Shown here piece by piece: positions 28,816 through 37,504 of a stretch of 64,000 nt of DNA (its first letter is position 1; each line of letters starts with the position of its first letter). The notes under the pieces were generated by a model. The model was not told the origin of the DNA. It saw nothing but the letters and a program-made list of their open reading frames with translations, and made no database searches. The stretch covers positions 124,001-188,000 of the IMG/VR virus record IMGVR_UViG_3300025237_000001; one strand, 5' to 3'. This DNA is from a virus. Both the position numbers and the translations under genes were made by a program.

Positions 28816-29856
28816 TTATTTTCGAGTAATAACCATACCGTATAAATACGGTTTTTCTTGTCTTCTAGAATAAGGTCCTTTACCAATTTCTACAGCACCT
28901 ATATGTTCCCAAAAAGGTTTTATTGAATCAAGACATTGTAATAAGATATATTGAATCTTAGGTAATTTAGCGAATATGAATTCTATTCCTAACGGACCGT
29001 AACCTTTTCCTTGCTCAGATGCGTTAAAACCACCTTGTAAGTATAGTGCGTTATTAAACACCTTACCATGCATTTTAATTTGCCCTAATTCACCAACACC
29101 AAAATCAACTATTGGGTTATCATCTAAGTATATTACATTTGGACCACTTTTATTGAATCGACCATCATTAAATCTTAAACCAGTTAAATCATTAGCTTCT
29201 TTAACCATACCAATCTCATATTCATCATCTTCGGGACCGTTACTACTTGTATGGCGATTTGTTAATTCTTCTGACACTTTTTCTTTTCCTATAAATTTAA
29301 TTGCCGCTGGATTAAAAATAATAATATGTTTTTCATTGGTCCAATCCCTTGGTGCGTCAACAACCAAACCATCATAACCTAATTTCGTCATACTTTTAAT
29401 ATAACGAAGTGGTGTGTGTTGATACCACCCATTTAATACATTAAAAAACGCACCAGCTTCATCACCAGCAACCTGTAAGGCATATTTTGCAGCTATTTGA
29501 ATCCCTATTTGAGGGTTTTCATTATAATTTTGAGCTTCCATCTCCCATTCATTTTCATCTTCACCACTCATTTTCATAAGCGTAATAATTTCTTTGATAT
29601 CAACATTTCGTATAGAAGTGTCAGTATCTATAAACCGTCCATTAATTTCAACTTTATATACATTTTTACCAAACATTCTAGCGTTATCGTAACTTGTGGT
29701 AAAATAAATACCTGGTCCATGATGTTGTGTATTACCTTCACCATCAACAAAACTATCCGAGAATCGTTTTATATCGTGGTCAGTACCATGATAAGCAACA
29801 AAACTATGGTCTGTCGCCTCACTTATCACACTTTCAAATAATTTGTTTAATTTCAT
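28816..29856 (-). CDS. ADP-ribosyltransferase-like/GNAT fusion, probable injected virion protein
   Basis: The 346-residue protein has an ADP-ribosyltransferase-like N-terminal domain (FVAYHGTDHDIKRF, GPGIYFTTSYDNARMFG, LGYDGLVVDA, HIIIFNPAAIKFIG) and a C-terminal GNAT-like acetyltransferase domain (EQGKGYGPLGIEFIF ... PFWEHIGAVEIG). The first residues, MKLNKLFESVISEA, contain LFE and ISE, which fit the (L/I)-x-E rule of T4-type prohead proteases. T4 packages its own ART (Alt) in the head this way. I infer that this protein is packaged and injected to modify host proteins. It is the last gene of a three-gene minus-strand operon. Confidence 0.7.
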   Translation of the reverse strand: MKLNKLFESVISEATDHSFVAYHGTDHDIKRFSDSFVDGEGNTQHHGPGIYFTTSYDNARMFGKNVYKVEINGRFIDTDTSIRNVDIKEIITLMKMSGEDENEWEMEAQNYNENPQIGIQIAAKYALQVAGDEAGAFFNVLNGWYQHTPLRYIKSMTKLGYDGLVVDAPRDWTNEKHIIIFNPAAIKFIGKEKVSEELTNRHTSSNGPEDDEYEIGMVKEANDLTGLRFNDGRFNKSGPNVIYLDDNPIVDFGVGELGQIKMHGKVFNNALYLQGGFNASEQGKGYGPLGIEFIFAKLPKIQYILLQCLDSIKPFWEHIGAVEIGKGPYSRRQEKPYLYGMVITRK

Positions 29857-29861
29857 TTTCT

Positions 29862-30365
29862 TTAATTTATTATAAAATCTTCGTAATACATTTGTAATTG
29901 TCTTTCATTTTGGAAATACTTAATATCATCTTCAGTTGGATTATAATTTACCATTTCTCTACCTTTAATAATAACACCATCATACCCCATTTCTTGCATT
30001 TCAGCTTCTACCGTAGTATTTTTAAAGAATTCTCTTTGGTCTGGAAAATTTCCAGTTGAGTATTTCATGAATAAATTCCTTTGAGACCATATTTCCCATT
30101 CATTTAATGAATCAACCACCAAAGGTGTTTTAGGTATCGCACCAATTAAGAAATAAACAGTCCCATATTGTTTAGCCAAAGCTTTGTTCCCTAAAGGAGC
30201 TACGTATAATCCTAATCCAAGCATTCCACCACCACCATTTGATTGCCCTACATTTTTAGCACCTCTAATAGTCACGTTTTTACGTTTCCATTTTAAATAC
30301 TCCTTATGGTTATATTCAATTTCTCCATCGGTTATAACACCTTCAAATAATTTGTTTAATTTCAT
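29862..30365 (-). CDS. ADP-ribosyltransferase-like protein, probable injected virion protein
   Basis: The 167-residue protein starts MKLNKLFEGVITDG, almost identical to the start of the downstream gene, and includes an LFE|G site. Its body has the ART-like pattern LGLGLYVAPLGNKALAKQYG ... MGYDGVIIKGREMVNYNP. It is half the size of its neighbour and has no GNAT domain. It overlaps the upstream ParB-like gene by 4 bases. The fold call is reasonable, but catalytic residues cannot be confirmed by eye. Confidence 0.6.
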   Translation of the reverse strand: MKLNKLFEGVITDGEIEYNHKEYLKWKRKNVTIRGAKNVGQSNGGGGMLGLGLYVAPLGNKALAKQYGTVYFLIGAIPKTPLVVDSLNEWEIWSQRNLFMKYSTGNFPDQREFFKNTTVEAEMQEMGYDGVIIKGREMVNYNPTEDDIKYFQNERQLQMYYEDFIIN

Positions 30366-30955
30366 AATCTATGTTCTACATAATTTCTTAAGGTTCTCCA
30401 ATCTAAATCACTAATACCATGATAACCTTTATCTTTGTATATTCGATTTACAGTTTCCCTTGGAAGGTCTTTATATTGAGTTGCAATTTGTTCCGCTTCA
30501 TAACTATGAACCTCACTAATTACAACTACAGGTATGCTTTCACACCCTAATTCCATTGCAGCTAACGCTCTATGTCTACCCTCTTGGGCACCACTATGGC
30601 TATTCTTATACCACCCTATTGGAAACTTATCACCGTTTTTCATATCTTGAGCATATTTCTTAACTGTATCCCAATTGATTGCACTACTTTTCATTGCACT
30701 ATCATAAGACATCCCAAAACCTCTCGCTATAGCTGTCATATAACTTTTTGGTGATATGTATTTTATTTCATTACGTTCACCTTTCTCGAATTCATAATAC
30801 AAAGGATGGTTAAGTCCACCAAAGTTACCACCAGCTTGTGAGAATGTAAAATCAAAATATGTACAACAATCGCAAGACTCTTGTGTTACATCTTCCATGA
30901 ATAACATTTCAGATTCATTTAAAACGCTTTCTAATAGGTTTGTTAGCTTTATCAT
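30362..30955 (-). CDS. ParB/sulfiredoxin-like domain protein, probable injected virion protein
   Basis: The 197-residue protein starts MIKLTNLLESVLNESE, a third version of the shared N-terminus with LLE|S and LNE|S sites. The core PIGWYKNSHSGAQEGRHRAL, then ELGCESIPVVVI, matches the ParB/Srx-like fold (G-x-HR-x-x-A ... IPV). Members act as nucleases, ATP/CTP-binding switches or kinases, so the activity is open. A CDCC motif lies near residue 30. First gene of the minus-strand cassette, preceded by a late-type motif. Confidence 0.65.
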   Translation of the reverse strand: MIKLTNLLESVLNESEMLFMEDVTQESCDCCTYFDFTFSQAGGNFGGLNHPLYYEFEKGERNEIKYISPKSYMTAIARGFGMSYDSAMKSSAINWDTVKKYAQDMKNGDKFPIGWYKNSHSGAQEGRHRALAAMELGCESIPVVVISEVHSYEAEQIATQYKDLPRETVNRIYKDKGYHGISDLDWRTLRNYVEHRL

Positions 30956-30971
30956 TAATAAACTTCTTTTT

Positions 30972-30980
30972 AATAAATAT
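30972..30980 (-). promoter_or_regulatory. Putative late promoter on the minus strand (ATATTTATT)
   Basis: Read on the minus strand, the ATATTTATT motif lies 17 bases before the ATG at 30955 of the three-gene effector cassette. It abuts a host-type promoter pointing the other way. Confidence 0.6.
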
Positions 30981-31012
30981 TTGGTTTTATGGTAAAAATT
31001 AAGTATAATTGC
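30980..31012 (+). promoter_or_regulatory. Host-type promoter for the recombination/nuclease operon
   Basis: TTTG (30980-30983), 20 bases, TATAATTGC (31004-31012), with the ATG 15 bases further on. The TTTGGTTTT context recurs at 37469. Confidence 0.75.
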
Positions 31013-31027
31013 AATTAAAGTAAATTA

Positions 31028-32002
31028 ATGGTAAATAAAAAAGAGCTAATTAAAATTGGTGAAGAAATAAGAGCACTGATTGAGGTTAAGCAAAAGGAGT
31101 TAAATTTGACATTTGTTGAAGATACTCACACTTACCACATTAAAACGTTAGAGGGGAAAATGACAACAAAATTCCCTTCGGTGTCAACAGTAATTAAACA
31201 GTTTTATAATGAATTCCCAGATTTAGAGAAATCATTACAGATGTCACAGAATGATATCCATGACCAAGATAGATTACTTAAACAATGGAGAGCCGAAGCT
31301 GATTATGCTAATTCTAAGGGGTCTAGAGTGCATTATCTATTAGAAATGGACCTACTGGCTCAATATGGAAGTTACAAAAAGGTTAGGAAACCTTTTTTTG
31401 AATGTGATGAGACTCAGATAAATGATGGTAATGCCATGATTGATGCTGGACACAAGTTTATCAACTTAATGCATCGTAGAGGTGCAATATTATTGGATAC
31501 TGAAATTGTGTTGGGTAGTAGTGAATTAAAATATACTGGACAACCAGATAAGGTTTGGCTTATGTTCAATAAGAAAGGTGAAGTAGGTTTTGTAATTACA
31601 GATTGGAAAACCAATAAAGCAAAAAACTTTGAGGTACATCACTATACAGACCCTATGTTATATCCGTTTAAAGAATATATGGATACAGCTTTAGCGCATT
31701 ATAGAATTCAATTACCTTTATACGGTAGATTGATTTTAGACATGTTAAAGGGAACTAAGTATGAGGATATGAAAATGTTTGGATGTGTAATTGTACATTT
31801 AACATCTGAAGGTAAATTCAAGGAACTTAGAGTTCCAGCGAAATTTATAAACACTGTAATGACAATGCCACCATTACCAAGAATTGATGAAGTCTGGCAA
31901 AAGAAAAAGGATGACATCATCGCAGAAGAAAGAAGAGTAGAGGAATTAATTAATCCAACACCACCTGTCATAAAGACTGGTGAATGGTGGGAGAACCATT
32001 AA
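31028..32002 (+). CDS. PD-(D/E)XK nuclease, RecB-like
   Basis: The 324-residue protein shows the RecB/Cas4-type nuclease core: YTGQPDKVWLM (catalytic Asp), VGFVITDWKTNKAK (D-x-K) and HYRIQLPLYGRLIL (the downstream Q-x-x-x-Y motif). SKGSRVHYLLE supplies the upstream His. It probably processes DNA ends during replication or recombination, in line with gp47/gp46 downstream. Confidence 0.82.
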   Translation: MVNKKELIKIGEEIRALIEVKQKELNLTFVEDTHTYHIKTLEGKMTTKFPSVSTVIKQFYNEFPDLEKSLQMSQNDIHDQDRLLKQWRAEADYANSKGSRVHYLLEMDLLAQYGSYKKVRKPFFECDETQINDGNAMIDAGHKFINLMHRRGAILLDTEIVLGSSELKYTGQPDKVWLMFNKKGEVGFVITDWKTNKAKNFEVHHYTDPMLYPFKEYMDTALAHYRIQLPLYGRLILDMLKGTKYEDMKMFGCVIVHLTSEGKFKELRVPAKFINTVMTMPPLPRIDEVWQKKKDDIIAEERRVEELINPTPPVIKTGEWWENH

Positions 32003-32014
32003 AAAAAAAAAGAT

Positions 32015-32203
32015 ATGAAAAAAATGATAGGAAAGGGTTTAGATATAATGTTAACATTATTAAGTATGATAGCATTTTGTGTAGTAATGTTTGTTTGGGT
32101 ATTTTTTCCAGAGAAGTTCGTTGAGTTACCTACAAACGATTTAATTATATTCGTATTGATGATAATAATTGGGCTTATGCCTGAAAAAAAAATATTCACA
32201 TGA
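32015..32203 (+). CDS. Small two-segment membrane protein
   Basis: This 62-residue protein has two hydrophobic segments (about residues 8-30 and 42-56). It ends in a TGA that overlaps the next ATG. No family is recognised. Confidence 0.5.
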   Translation: MKKMIGKGLDIMLTLLSMIAFCVVMFVWVFFPEKFVELPTNDLIIFVLMIIIGLMPEKKIFT

Positions 32204-32511
32204 TAAAGATATTAAAATCAACATTAAAAGCGAAGTCTTACGGACAAAACGTTTTAGATTTACAAAAAAATGAAATTATGATGAGTTCAAAATTAATGGA
32301 CGCTCTTGATATTATAGAAGGTGAAATAGTTGAAGTTAGGTCACCTAGTGGTGTATTTAACGCTTATATAACAAAAGGTACTGAAGATAGACTTGAATTA
32401 CTATTTGGTGGTATTGTATGTGGTAATGTAATAATAAGTTCATATAAATATATGAACCAAGAATCGGCTTTATTAAATAAACCGATAAGATTAGTAAAAT
32501 ATAATGATTAA
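32200..32511 (+). CDS. Conserved-type small protein, unknown
   Basis: This 103-residue protein has a barrel-like strand pattern (DIIEGEIVEVRSPSGVFNAYI). It overlaps the preceding gene by 4 bases and the gp47-like gene by 8, so it is part of the recombination operon. No function is assigned. Confidence 0.5.
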   Translation: MIKILKSTLKAKSYGQNVLDLQKNEIMMSSKLMDALDIIEGEIVEVRSPSGVFNAYITKGTEDRLELLFGGIVCGNVIISSYKYMNQESALLNKPIRLVKYND

Positions 32512-33316
32512 AAAAATAATACATGTTGCTGATATTCACATTAGAACGTTCAGAATGCATGAAGAATACAAAGAAATATTTCAAATACTAATAGACGAAG
32601 CAAAAGAATATTGTAAAGATTATAAACATGAAGAAATAAGAATTGCTATTGTAGGTGATTTAGTACATCAGAAGATTACAATTTCAAATGAACAACTAAT
32701 TCTTAGCTGTTGGTTCTTAAACGAACTGTCTAAGATTGGTAAAGTGGTTATCATAGCTGGTAATCATGATTTATTAGAGAATAATAAAGATAGGGTTGAT
32801 AGTATATCACCAATGATTCAATTATTGGATAATCCTAACATAGCTTATTACAAAGAGAGTACCTGTTATGAGGACCACAATATTGTTTGGTGTAACTATT
32901 CAATATTTGAACATAATGAAAGACCCAATATTGAAGATGGTAGAAAACAATATGGTGATGATAAGACCTATATTGGGTTGTATCACGCACCACTAGTAGG
33001 AGCGTCAACCGACATAGGATATCATTTTGATGAAGGAACTTCGTTAGAGATATTTGAAGGTTGTGATATGGTTCTATTAGGTGACATTCACAAAAGACAA
33101 CATTTCGAACATAAAGGAATACCAATAGCGTACCCATCGTCACTTATTCAACAGAATTTTGGTGAATCGGTAGGTAAACATGGTTATTTGATATGGGATG
33201 TTGAATCTAGAACATGCGTTGAAAGGGATATCACCAATAGACATGGATTTTACCAATTCAAAATAAAATCGTTGGATGATATCGAAAACGGAACTGAAAA
33301 ATTAACAAATGGATAA
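32504..33316 (+). CDS. Recombination nuclease subunit, gp47/SbcD/Mre11-like
   Basis: The 270-residue calcineurin-like phosphoesterase has HVADIHIR (D10, H12), IVGDLVHQK, IIAGNHDLLE and LLGDIHKR, which together form the two-metal nuclease site. It pairs with the gp46-like ATPase at 35117 to resect DNA ends for recombination-dependent replication. The C-terminus is shorter than in T4 gp47 (339 residues). It overlaps the neighbours on both sides. Confidence 0.9.
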   Translation: MIKKIIHVADIHIRTFRMHEEYKEIFQILIDEAKEYCKDYKHEEIRIAIVGDLVHQKITISNEQLILSCWFLNELSKIGKVVIIAGNHDLLENNKDRVDSISPMIQLLDNPNIAYYKESTCYEDHNIVWCNYSIFEHNERPNIEDGRKQYGDDKTYIGLYHAPLVGASTDIGYHFDEGTSLEIFEGCDMVLLGDIHKRQHFEHKGIPIAYPSSLIQQNFGESVGKHGYLIWDVESRTCVERDITNRHGFYQFKIKSLDDIENGTEKLTNG

Positions 33317-33692
33317 ACAAACAGAAATTTACGACAAATGGCGTATCATTGGTATGCTAGAGGGTTTAATATTTAAAAACCAAGTCAAATTAGCCAATGC
33401 GTATGAGCATATGGCAAAAATCTTATTAGCAGACGCTGAAAAAGAGATAAGATTTTATAATGATGATATTGACACAATAGGTTTCCCAGTTTTACGAAGG
33501 TATTTCGGGTTAAATCTAGGTATTGAACTAACCAATGAACTTGTTGAGGACATCCTTAAAGAATTACATAAATACCAAACATCGGATTTCTACACAGAAG
33601 GAAAGTTAAAGTTAAATTTAATTTTTGATTCAGGGTTGGATATGGAAGCGATTTTATTAAAGGTTTTTTGTGAAGATATATACGGACAATAA
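33309..33692 (+). CDS. Unknown protein between gp47 and gp46
   Basis: This 127-residue, mainly helical, acidic protein overlaps the gp47-like gene by 8 bases. No domain is recognised. Confidence 0.5.
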   Translation: MDKQTEIYDKWRIIGMLEGLIFKNQVKLANAYEHMAKILLADAEKEIRFYNDDIDTIGFPVLRRYFGLNLGIELTNELVEDILKELHKYQTSDFYTEGKLKLNLIFDSGLDMEAILLKVFCEDIYGQ

Positions 33693-33693
33693 T

Positions 33694-33900
33694 ATGGAAA
33701 AATTAGAATTTAATGAATGGTTAGATAAGTATTTTGAGAAAGACGATGACCACGCTTATTACACATGGACATATACAGATGACGGTATGCACCCTAATGA
33801 TAAATCAAGATGGAAAGATTTAGATTTATTAGAAGAATTCGAAAGGTATTTTTTTAATAACAATGAAAGTCATGTAGGATTAGATGAATACGATGAATAA
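33694..33900 (+). CDS. Small acidic protein, unknown
   Basis: I take ATG 33694 (one base after the previous stop) instead of an in-frame GTG at 33670. The 68-residue product is rich in Asp, Glu and aromatic residues (HAYYTWTYTDDGMH) and could be a DNA mimic or inhibitor, but nothing proves this. Confidence 0.5.
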   Translation: MEKLEFNEWLDKYFEKDDDHAYYTWTYTDDGMHPNDKSRWKDLDLLEEFERYFFNNNESHVGLDEYDE

Positions 33901-33901
33901 T

Positions 33902-34030
33902 ATGGAAGACTCAAAAGAAATAGTGGCTATGATTCACACGTTGGTACAAAAGTACCCAAATGATTATAAACTTGGGGAAGCAGTTCGAGAATATATTAAT
34001 TGCGACATAAATCACGACAGTTTGTCGTGA
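33902..34030 (+). CDS. Short helical protein (42 aa)
   Basis: The ATG lies one base after the previous stop and the frame runs 42 codons to TGA (MEDSKEIVAMIHTLVQKYP...). The last codons form part of a strong hairpin. No family is recognised. Confidence 0.45.
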   Translation: MEDSKEIVAMIHTLVQKYPNDYKLGEAVREYINCDINHDSLS

Positions 34031-34031
34031 T
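34011..34031. repeat. Perfect 9-bp hairpin at the end of a small gene
   Basis: ATCACGACA and TGTCGTGAT are separated by three bases. There is no T run after it, so it is more likely an mRNA end-stabiliser, processing site or protein-binding palindrome than a terminator. Confidence 0.7.
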
Positions 34032-34051
34032 AAAATAAAACATAAAAAGTT

Positions 34052-34636
34052 ATGATAACAGGTACAACAATAAACGTGGATGAAACTCTTAAAGAGTTTA
34101 ATAAGAGGGTTAATAAGATGCTCGATGAAAAGATAGAGGCTTCGAATAAATTGAACATTGAAATTCGTATATTGAGATGGGAAAAACGTCTTACTAAGAA
34201 ACAATATAAAAAGTACTTGAGAGGTAAATTACAACCATTTGATGCTTTAGATGTTACGGATATCATAAGAGAGCGAGAGTTTAGATATAGTTTTGCTCAG
34301 GGTGAAATTGTTAAAATTGATTGGAAGATGTTAAGTTCATCGCAACAAGAGTTTTTTATTGAATTAAAAGATATGCACGCTGTGGTAACAAAATGCTTCT
34401 CAGATTTACACGCTTTCGGTCAAGGTTCAGCTTATGACCATGATTTAGAATTTGCAAATGGTGAATTTTCACCAAAAAAACCATTTGTGTACGACTTATT
34501 CACATTTAAACCAGTAGGTAGAGTTCCAACATATGCAATCATACCAATTAGTGAGAAAGAACAAAAGTATTATATTAAGGAATTTAAAAAAAGAAAACCC
34601 AATCAAAAATTGTGGTGGTATAATAATGATTTATAA
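34052..34636 (+). CDS. Unknown protein (194 aa)
   Basis: The N-terminal half is a charged helix (VDETLKEFNKRVNKMLDEKI) and the C-terminal half a mixed domain with WKMLSSSQQEFFIELKDM. I recognise no family. It overlaps the next gene by 11 bases and is part of the gp47-gp46 operon. Confidence 0.5.
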   Translation: MITGTTINVDETLKEFNKRVNKMLDEKIEASNKLNIEIRILRWEKRLTKKQYKKYLRGKLQPFDALDVTDIIREREFRYSFAQGEIVKIDWKMLSSSQQEFFIELKDMHAVVTKCFSDLHAFGQGSAYDHDLEFANGEFSPKKPFVYDLFTFKPVGRVPTYAIIPISEKEQKYYIKEFKKRKPNQKLWWYNNDL

Positions 34637-35117
34637 AAAACTTTTACAAGAAATAGAAGACTATTGTAATCTTAATGAGATTGAGGTCACTAAAACGTTA
34701 AATGAGGCACTTAGAAGTGGGTTTACCATACTTAAGTTCGGAATACCTAATAGTACGTCAAATCCTATTGAAAAGACTGTAGAAGTCATTAAAGAGGTTA
34801 TTAAAGAAGTGGAAGTCATCAAAGAAGTAGAAATTGAGAAGATAGTAGAAAGAATAGTAGAAGTTCCTGTCGATAAGATTGTGGAGAAAAGTATTAATAT
34901 CAATGTTGATGGTCACAATGTAAATTACATGGATTACATAGAACAACTAAACACTAAGGTTAGTGCTTTGGAAGTTAATAATAAAAAGATAGGTAAAAAA
35001 TTATCTGACAGTACTTTAAAAAGTGGTGGGCTGGAAAAAGATTTATTAGAATGTAAGATAAAACTTACAGCTTGCCTTAAAGATAATAGTGGCTTCGACT
35101 TATACGGAGAAAGATAA
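34626..35117 (+). CDS. Coiled-coil protein with VIKEV repeats
   Basis: ATG 34626 is preferred over an upstream non-ATG start; it gives 163 residues. Residues about 40-85 are a heptad-like run built from KEV, VIKEV and VE(R/V)IVE units, followed by a second helix and a Cys-containing end (ECKIKLTACLKD). It looks like an oligomeric rod. The stop shares a base with the gp46-like ATG, so it is coupled to that gene. Confidence 0.5.
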   Translation: MIYKKLLQEIEDYCNLNEIEVTKTLNEALRSGFTILKFGIPNSTSNPIEKTVEVIKEVIKEVEVIKEVEIEKIVERIVEVPVDKIVEKSININVDGHNVNYMDYIEQLNTKVSALEVNNKKIGKKLSDSTLKSGGLEKDLLECKIKLTACLKDNSGFDLYGER

Positions 35118-37465
35118 TGGATACAAATATAACAATACCGAAGTACGCCAAAATAAAAGTATATTGGGACGACAGACCTGAGAATTATTCTAGGCAAGCC
35201 AAATTAAATGTACGAAATTACTTCAGCACCAAGTACGGTGTTAATAAAAATAATATAAACGTAATATATAGACCAATTAAGATTGGTAAGAATGGTGAGG
35301 TGATTCAAATTAGCGGTGCTGGTATTGAGAACATTCTTGACCGTAATTACCAAGTTGAATTAATGAAGAAATGGTTTGAGCGTGAAGGTAAAGATATTGA
35401 TTTCAAACGTATATTAGACTTAGATAGGAAAGTTAATGATTCATTAGATAACCAAGCTGAGATTGTGAACAACCGTTCATGGGAATTGAAGTGGTTATAC
35501 GTTGATAACTTTCTATGCTTTGGTGAGAAAAACTTCGCATCATTTGGTAACTTGAATGGATTAAATATTATAACCTCGGAACCACCGAATCAAGGTGGTA
35601 AGACGACTTTTAGTGTGGATGCGATTAAATTCCTATTATTTGGTAAGACTACTAAAACCGATAAGAACGAGCAAATTTTTAACACCTATACTGATAAGAA
35701 CGAGTTGGTTGTTAGAGGTATGATAGAAATCGATGGTGAGGAAATGATAGTTGAAAGATTATTAACTCGTAAAGAGAAAAGAAGTGGTGGTTGGAATGTA
35801 GTTAATAAAGTGAATTATTATAAGATACTCCCTGATGGTGAGGAACTGTTAATGAATGATGTAGATTCTAAACAAACTGGTGAGGTTATTAAAAGTAACA
35901 TTGGAAGTGAAAATGATTTTGATATTACAATCTTAGCAACAGCTAGAAACTTAGAAGATTTAATTGATGCTAAACCGACTGAGAGTGGTAGGTTATTAAC
36001 GAAATTTATTGGATTAGAAGTTATTGAGAATAAAGAAATCATCGCTAAGAAGATGAACTCAGATTTCAATAAGACTAAAAAAGGTAATCATTATGATGCT
36101 GTAACGTTATTAAGTAATAACACAACTCTTGGTGAGAACGTTGTATTATATACCGAGCATTTAAATATGCATAAATCAAATCTAGATGATTCAGAAAAAT
36201 TGATTATAAGATTAGATACTGAAAAGGAACGTTTACTTCATAGTAAATTAACGGTGGATGTTGAGATATTTCAACTGAACCCAGAAACTATTCAACGAGA
36301 TATTGATACAATCACTGAACGTGGGTTAGAGTTTAAAACTAGGATTACAGGGTACGATACTAAAATAGTTGAAATCAAAGATGTTACATATGATGAATAT
36401 TTATATGATACACTTGAGAAGAAAAGTAGAGAATTAACTATCAAAATCGGTGGTTTAGAAAATGATATGTCACAATTTGGTAGGGTTATTGACGACTTAG
36501 AACAAGGTGAGATATGTCAATCATGCAACAGAACTTTAGATGATGTAGATAATACTGAATCAATTAAGGACTATAAAGGGAAGGTTGGAAGAACGAAACT
36601 TCAAATTGAAGGGTCAACTATTGAATTGACCAAAACCGATGATTCTATATCTAAAATGAAAGATAATAGAGAAACTGTTGATAGACGACATAGATTAGAA
36701 TTGGAGAAGGATAAGGCTGAAGTTGAAATTGGTTCTTTACGAAATAAAATAATTGCTAAGAATGGTGATTTAAAGAAATATAAAGCCAATGAAGAGGCTA
36801 TTAAGACCAATATTAACATTGATGCTGACATTTCGGCAGTGAAAACGGACCTTATTATCCAAAATAGGACTAAGGATGAAGTAACACAAAAAATATACAC
36901 AACAGAGTCATCAATTAAGACCGCTGAAGAACAAGTTGTTGTAAATACTGGGTTATTAGTTACACTTAAGAAAGAAGAAGAAATTGAGAAGATTTTTAAG
37001 GTTTACTTAGAAATGGTAGGTAAGAAAGGGATTAGTAAATTAGTTCTTAGGTCAGTTTTACCAATTATTAATTCAGAGTTACAAAGACTATTGGATGATG
37101 TATGTGATTTTGAGGTTGAGTTAGTAATGAATGATAAGAATGAAGTGGAGTATCACATAATTAAGAGTGATGTTGTGAAATTACTTAAATCTGGTAGTGG
37201 TTTAGAAAGAACCATCTCTAGTTTAGCCTTAAGATGTGTCTTAGGGAAGATTTCACATTTACCAACACCTAATTTCATTACTTTTGATGAAGTATTAGGT
37301 AAAGTAGCTGCAATTAACATTGAGAAGATTAAACCAATGTTTGAAAAAATAAGAAATATGTTTGACATAGTATTCTTCATCTCACATAATGATTTGGTGA
37401 AAGATTGGGGAGATAACATAATAACAATCAATAAGGTAAATGACATCTCATCGATTAACCTATAA
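35117..37465 (+). CDS. Recombination ATPase, gp46/SbcC/Rad50-like
   Basis: The 782-residue ABC-type ATPase has a Walker A motif in PPNQGGKTTFS near residue 157, a zinc hook CQSCNRTL near 467 between two long coiled coils, the SGSGLERTISSLALR signature and Walker B in FITFDEVLG near 718. It forms the end-resection complex with the gp47-like nuclease. A 130-residue N-terminal extension precedes the ATPase and makes it much longer than T4 gp46 (560). The extension has no recognised fold. Confidence 0.92.
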   Translation: MDTNITIPKYAKIKVYWDDRPENYSRQAKLNVRNYFSTKYGVNKNNINVIYRPIKIGKNGEVIQISGAGIENILDRNYQVELMKKWFEREGKDIDFKRILDLDRKVNDSLDNQAEIVNNRSWELKWLYVDNFLCFGEKNFASFGNLNGLNIITSEPPNQGGKTTFSVDAIKFLLFGKTTKTDKNEQIFNTYTDKNELVVRGMIEIDGEEMIVERLLTRKEKRSGGWNVVNKVNYYKILPDGEELLMNDVDSKQTGEVIKSNIGSENDFDITILATARNLEDLIDAKPTESGRLLTKFIGLEVIENKEIIAKKMNSDFNKTKKGNHYDAVTLLSNNTTLGENVVLYTEHLNMHKSNLDDSEKLIIRLDTEKERLLHSKLTVDVEIFQLNPETIQRDIDTITERGLEFKTRITGYDTKIVEIKDVTYDEYLYDTLEKKSRELTIKIGGLENDMSQFGRVIDDLEQGEICQSCNRTLDDVDNTESIKDYKGKVGRTKLQIEGSTIELTKTDDSISKMKDNRETVDRRHRLELEKDKAEVEIGSLRNKIIAKNGDLKKYKANEEAIKTNINIDADISAVKTDLIIQNRTKDEVTQKIYTTESSIKTAEEQVVVNTGLLVTLKKEEEIEKIFKVYLEMVGKKGISKLVLRSVLPIINSELQRLLDDVCDFEVELVMNDKNEVEYHIIKSDVVKLLKSGSGLERTISSLALRCVLGKISHLPTPNFITFDEVLGKVAAINIEKIKPMFEKIRNMFDIVFFISHNDLVKDWGDNIITINKVNDISSINL

Positions 37466-37468
37466 AAA

Positions 37469-37500
37469 TTTGGTTTTGTAGGAAAAATGTAGTATAATTG
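37469..37500 (+). promoter_or_regulatory. Host-type promoter, leaderless start
   Basis: TTTG (37469-37472), 20 bases, TATAATTG (37493-37500). The ATG at 37505 coincides with the expected transcription start. Confidence 0.78.
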
Positions 37501-37504
37501 TAAG

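Noticed and set aside
34011-34031. Terminator after the 42-residue gene
   Set aside because: The hairpin is strong but is followed by AAAATAAAAC, not by T, and the operon seems to continue.
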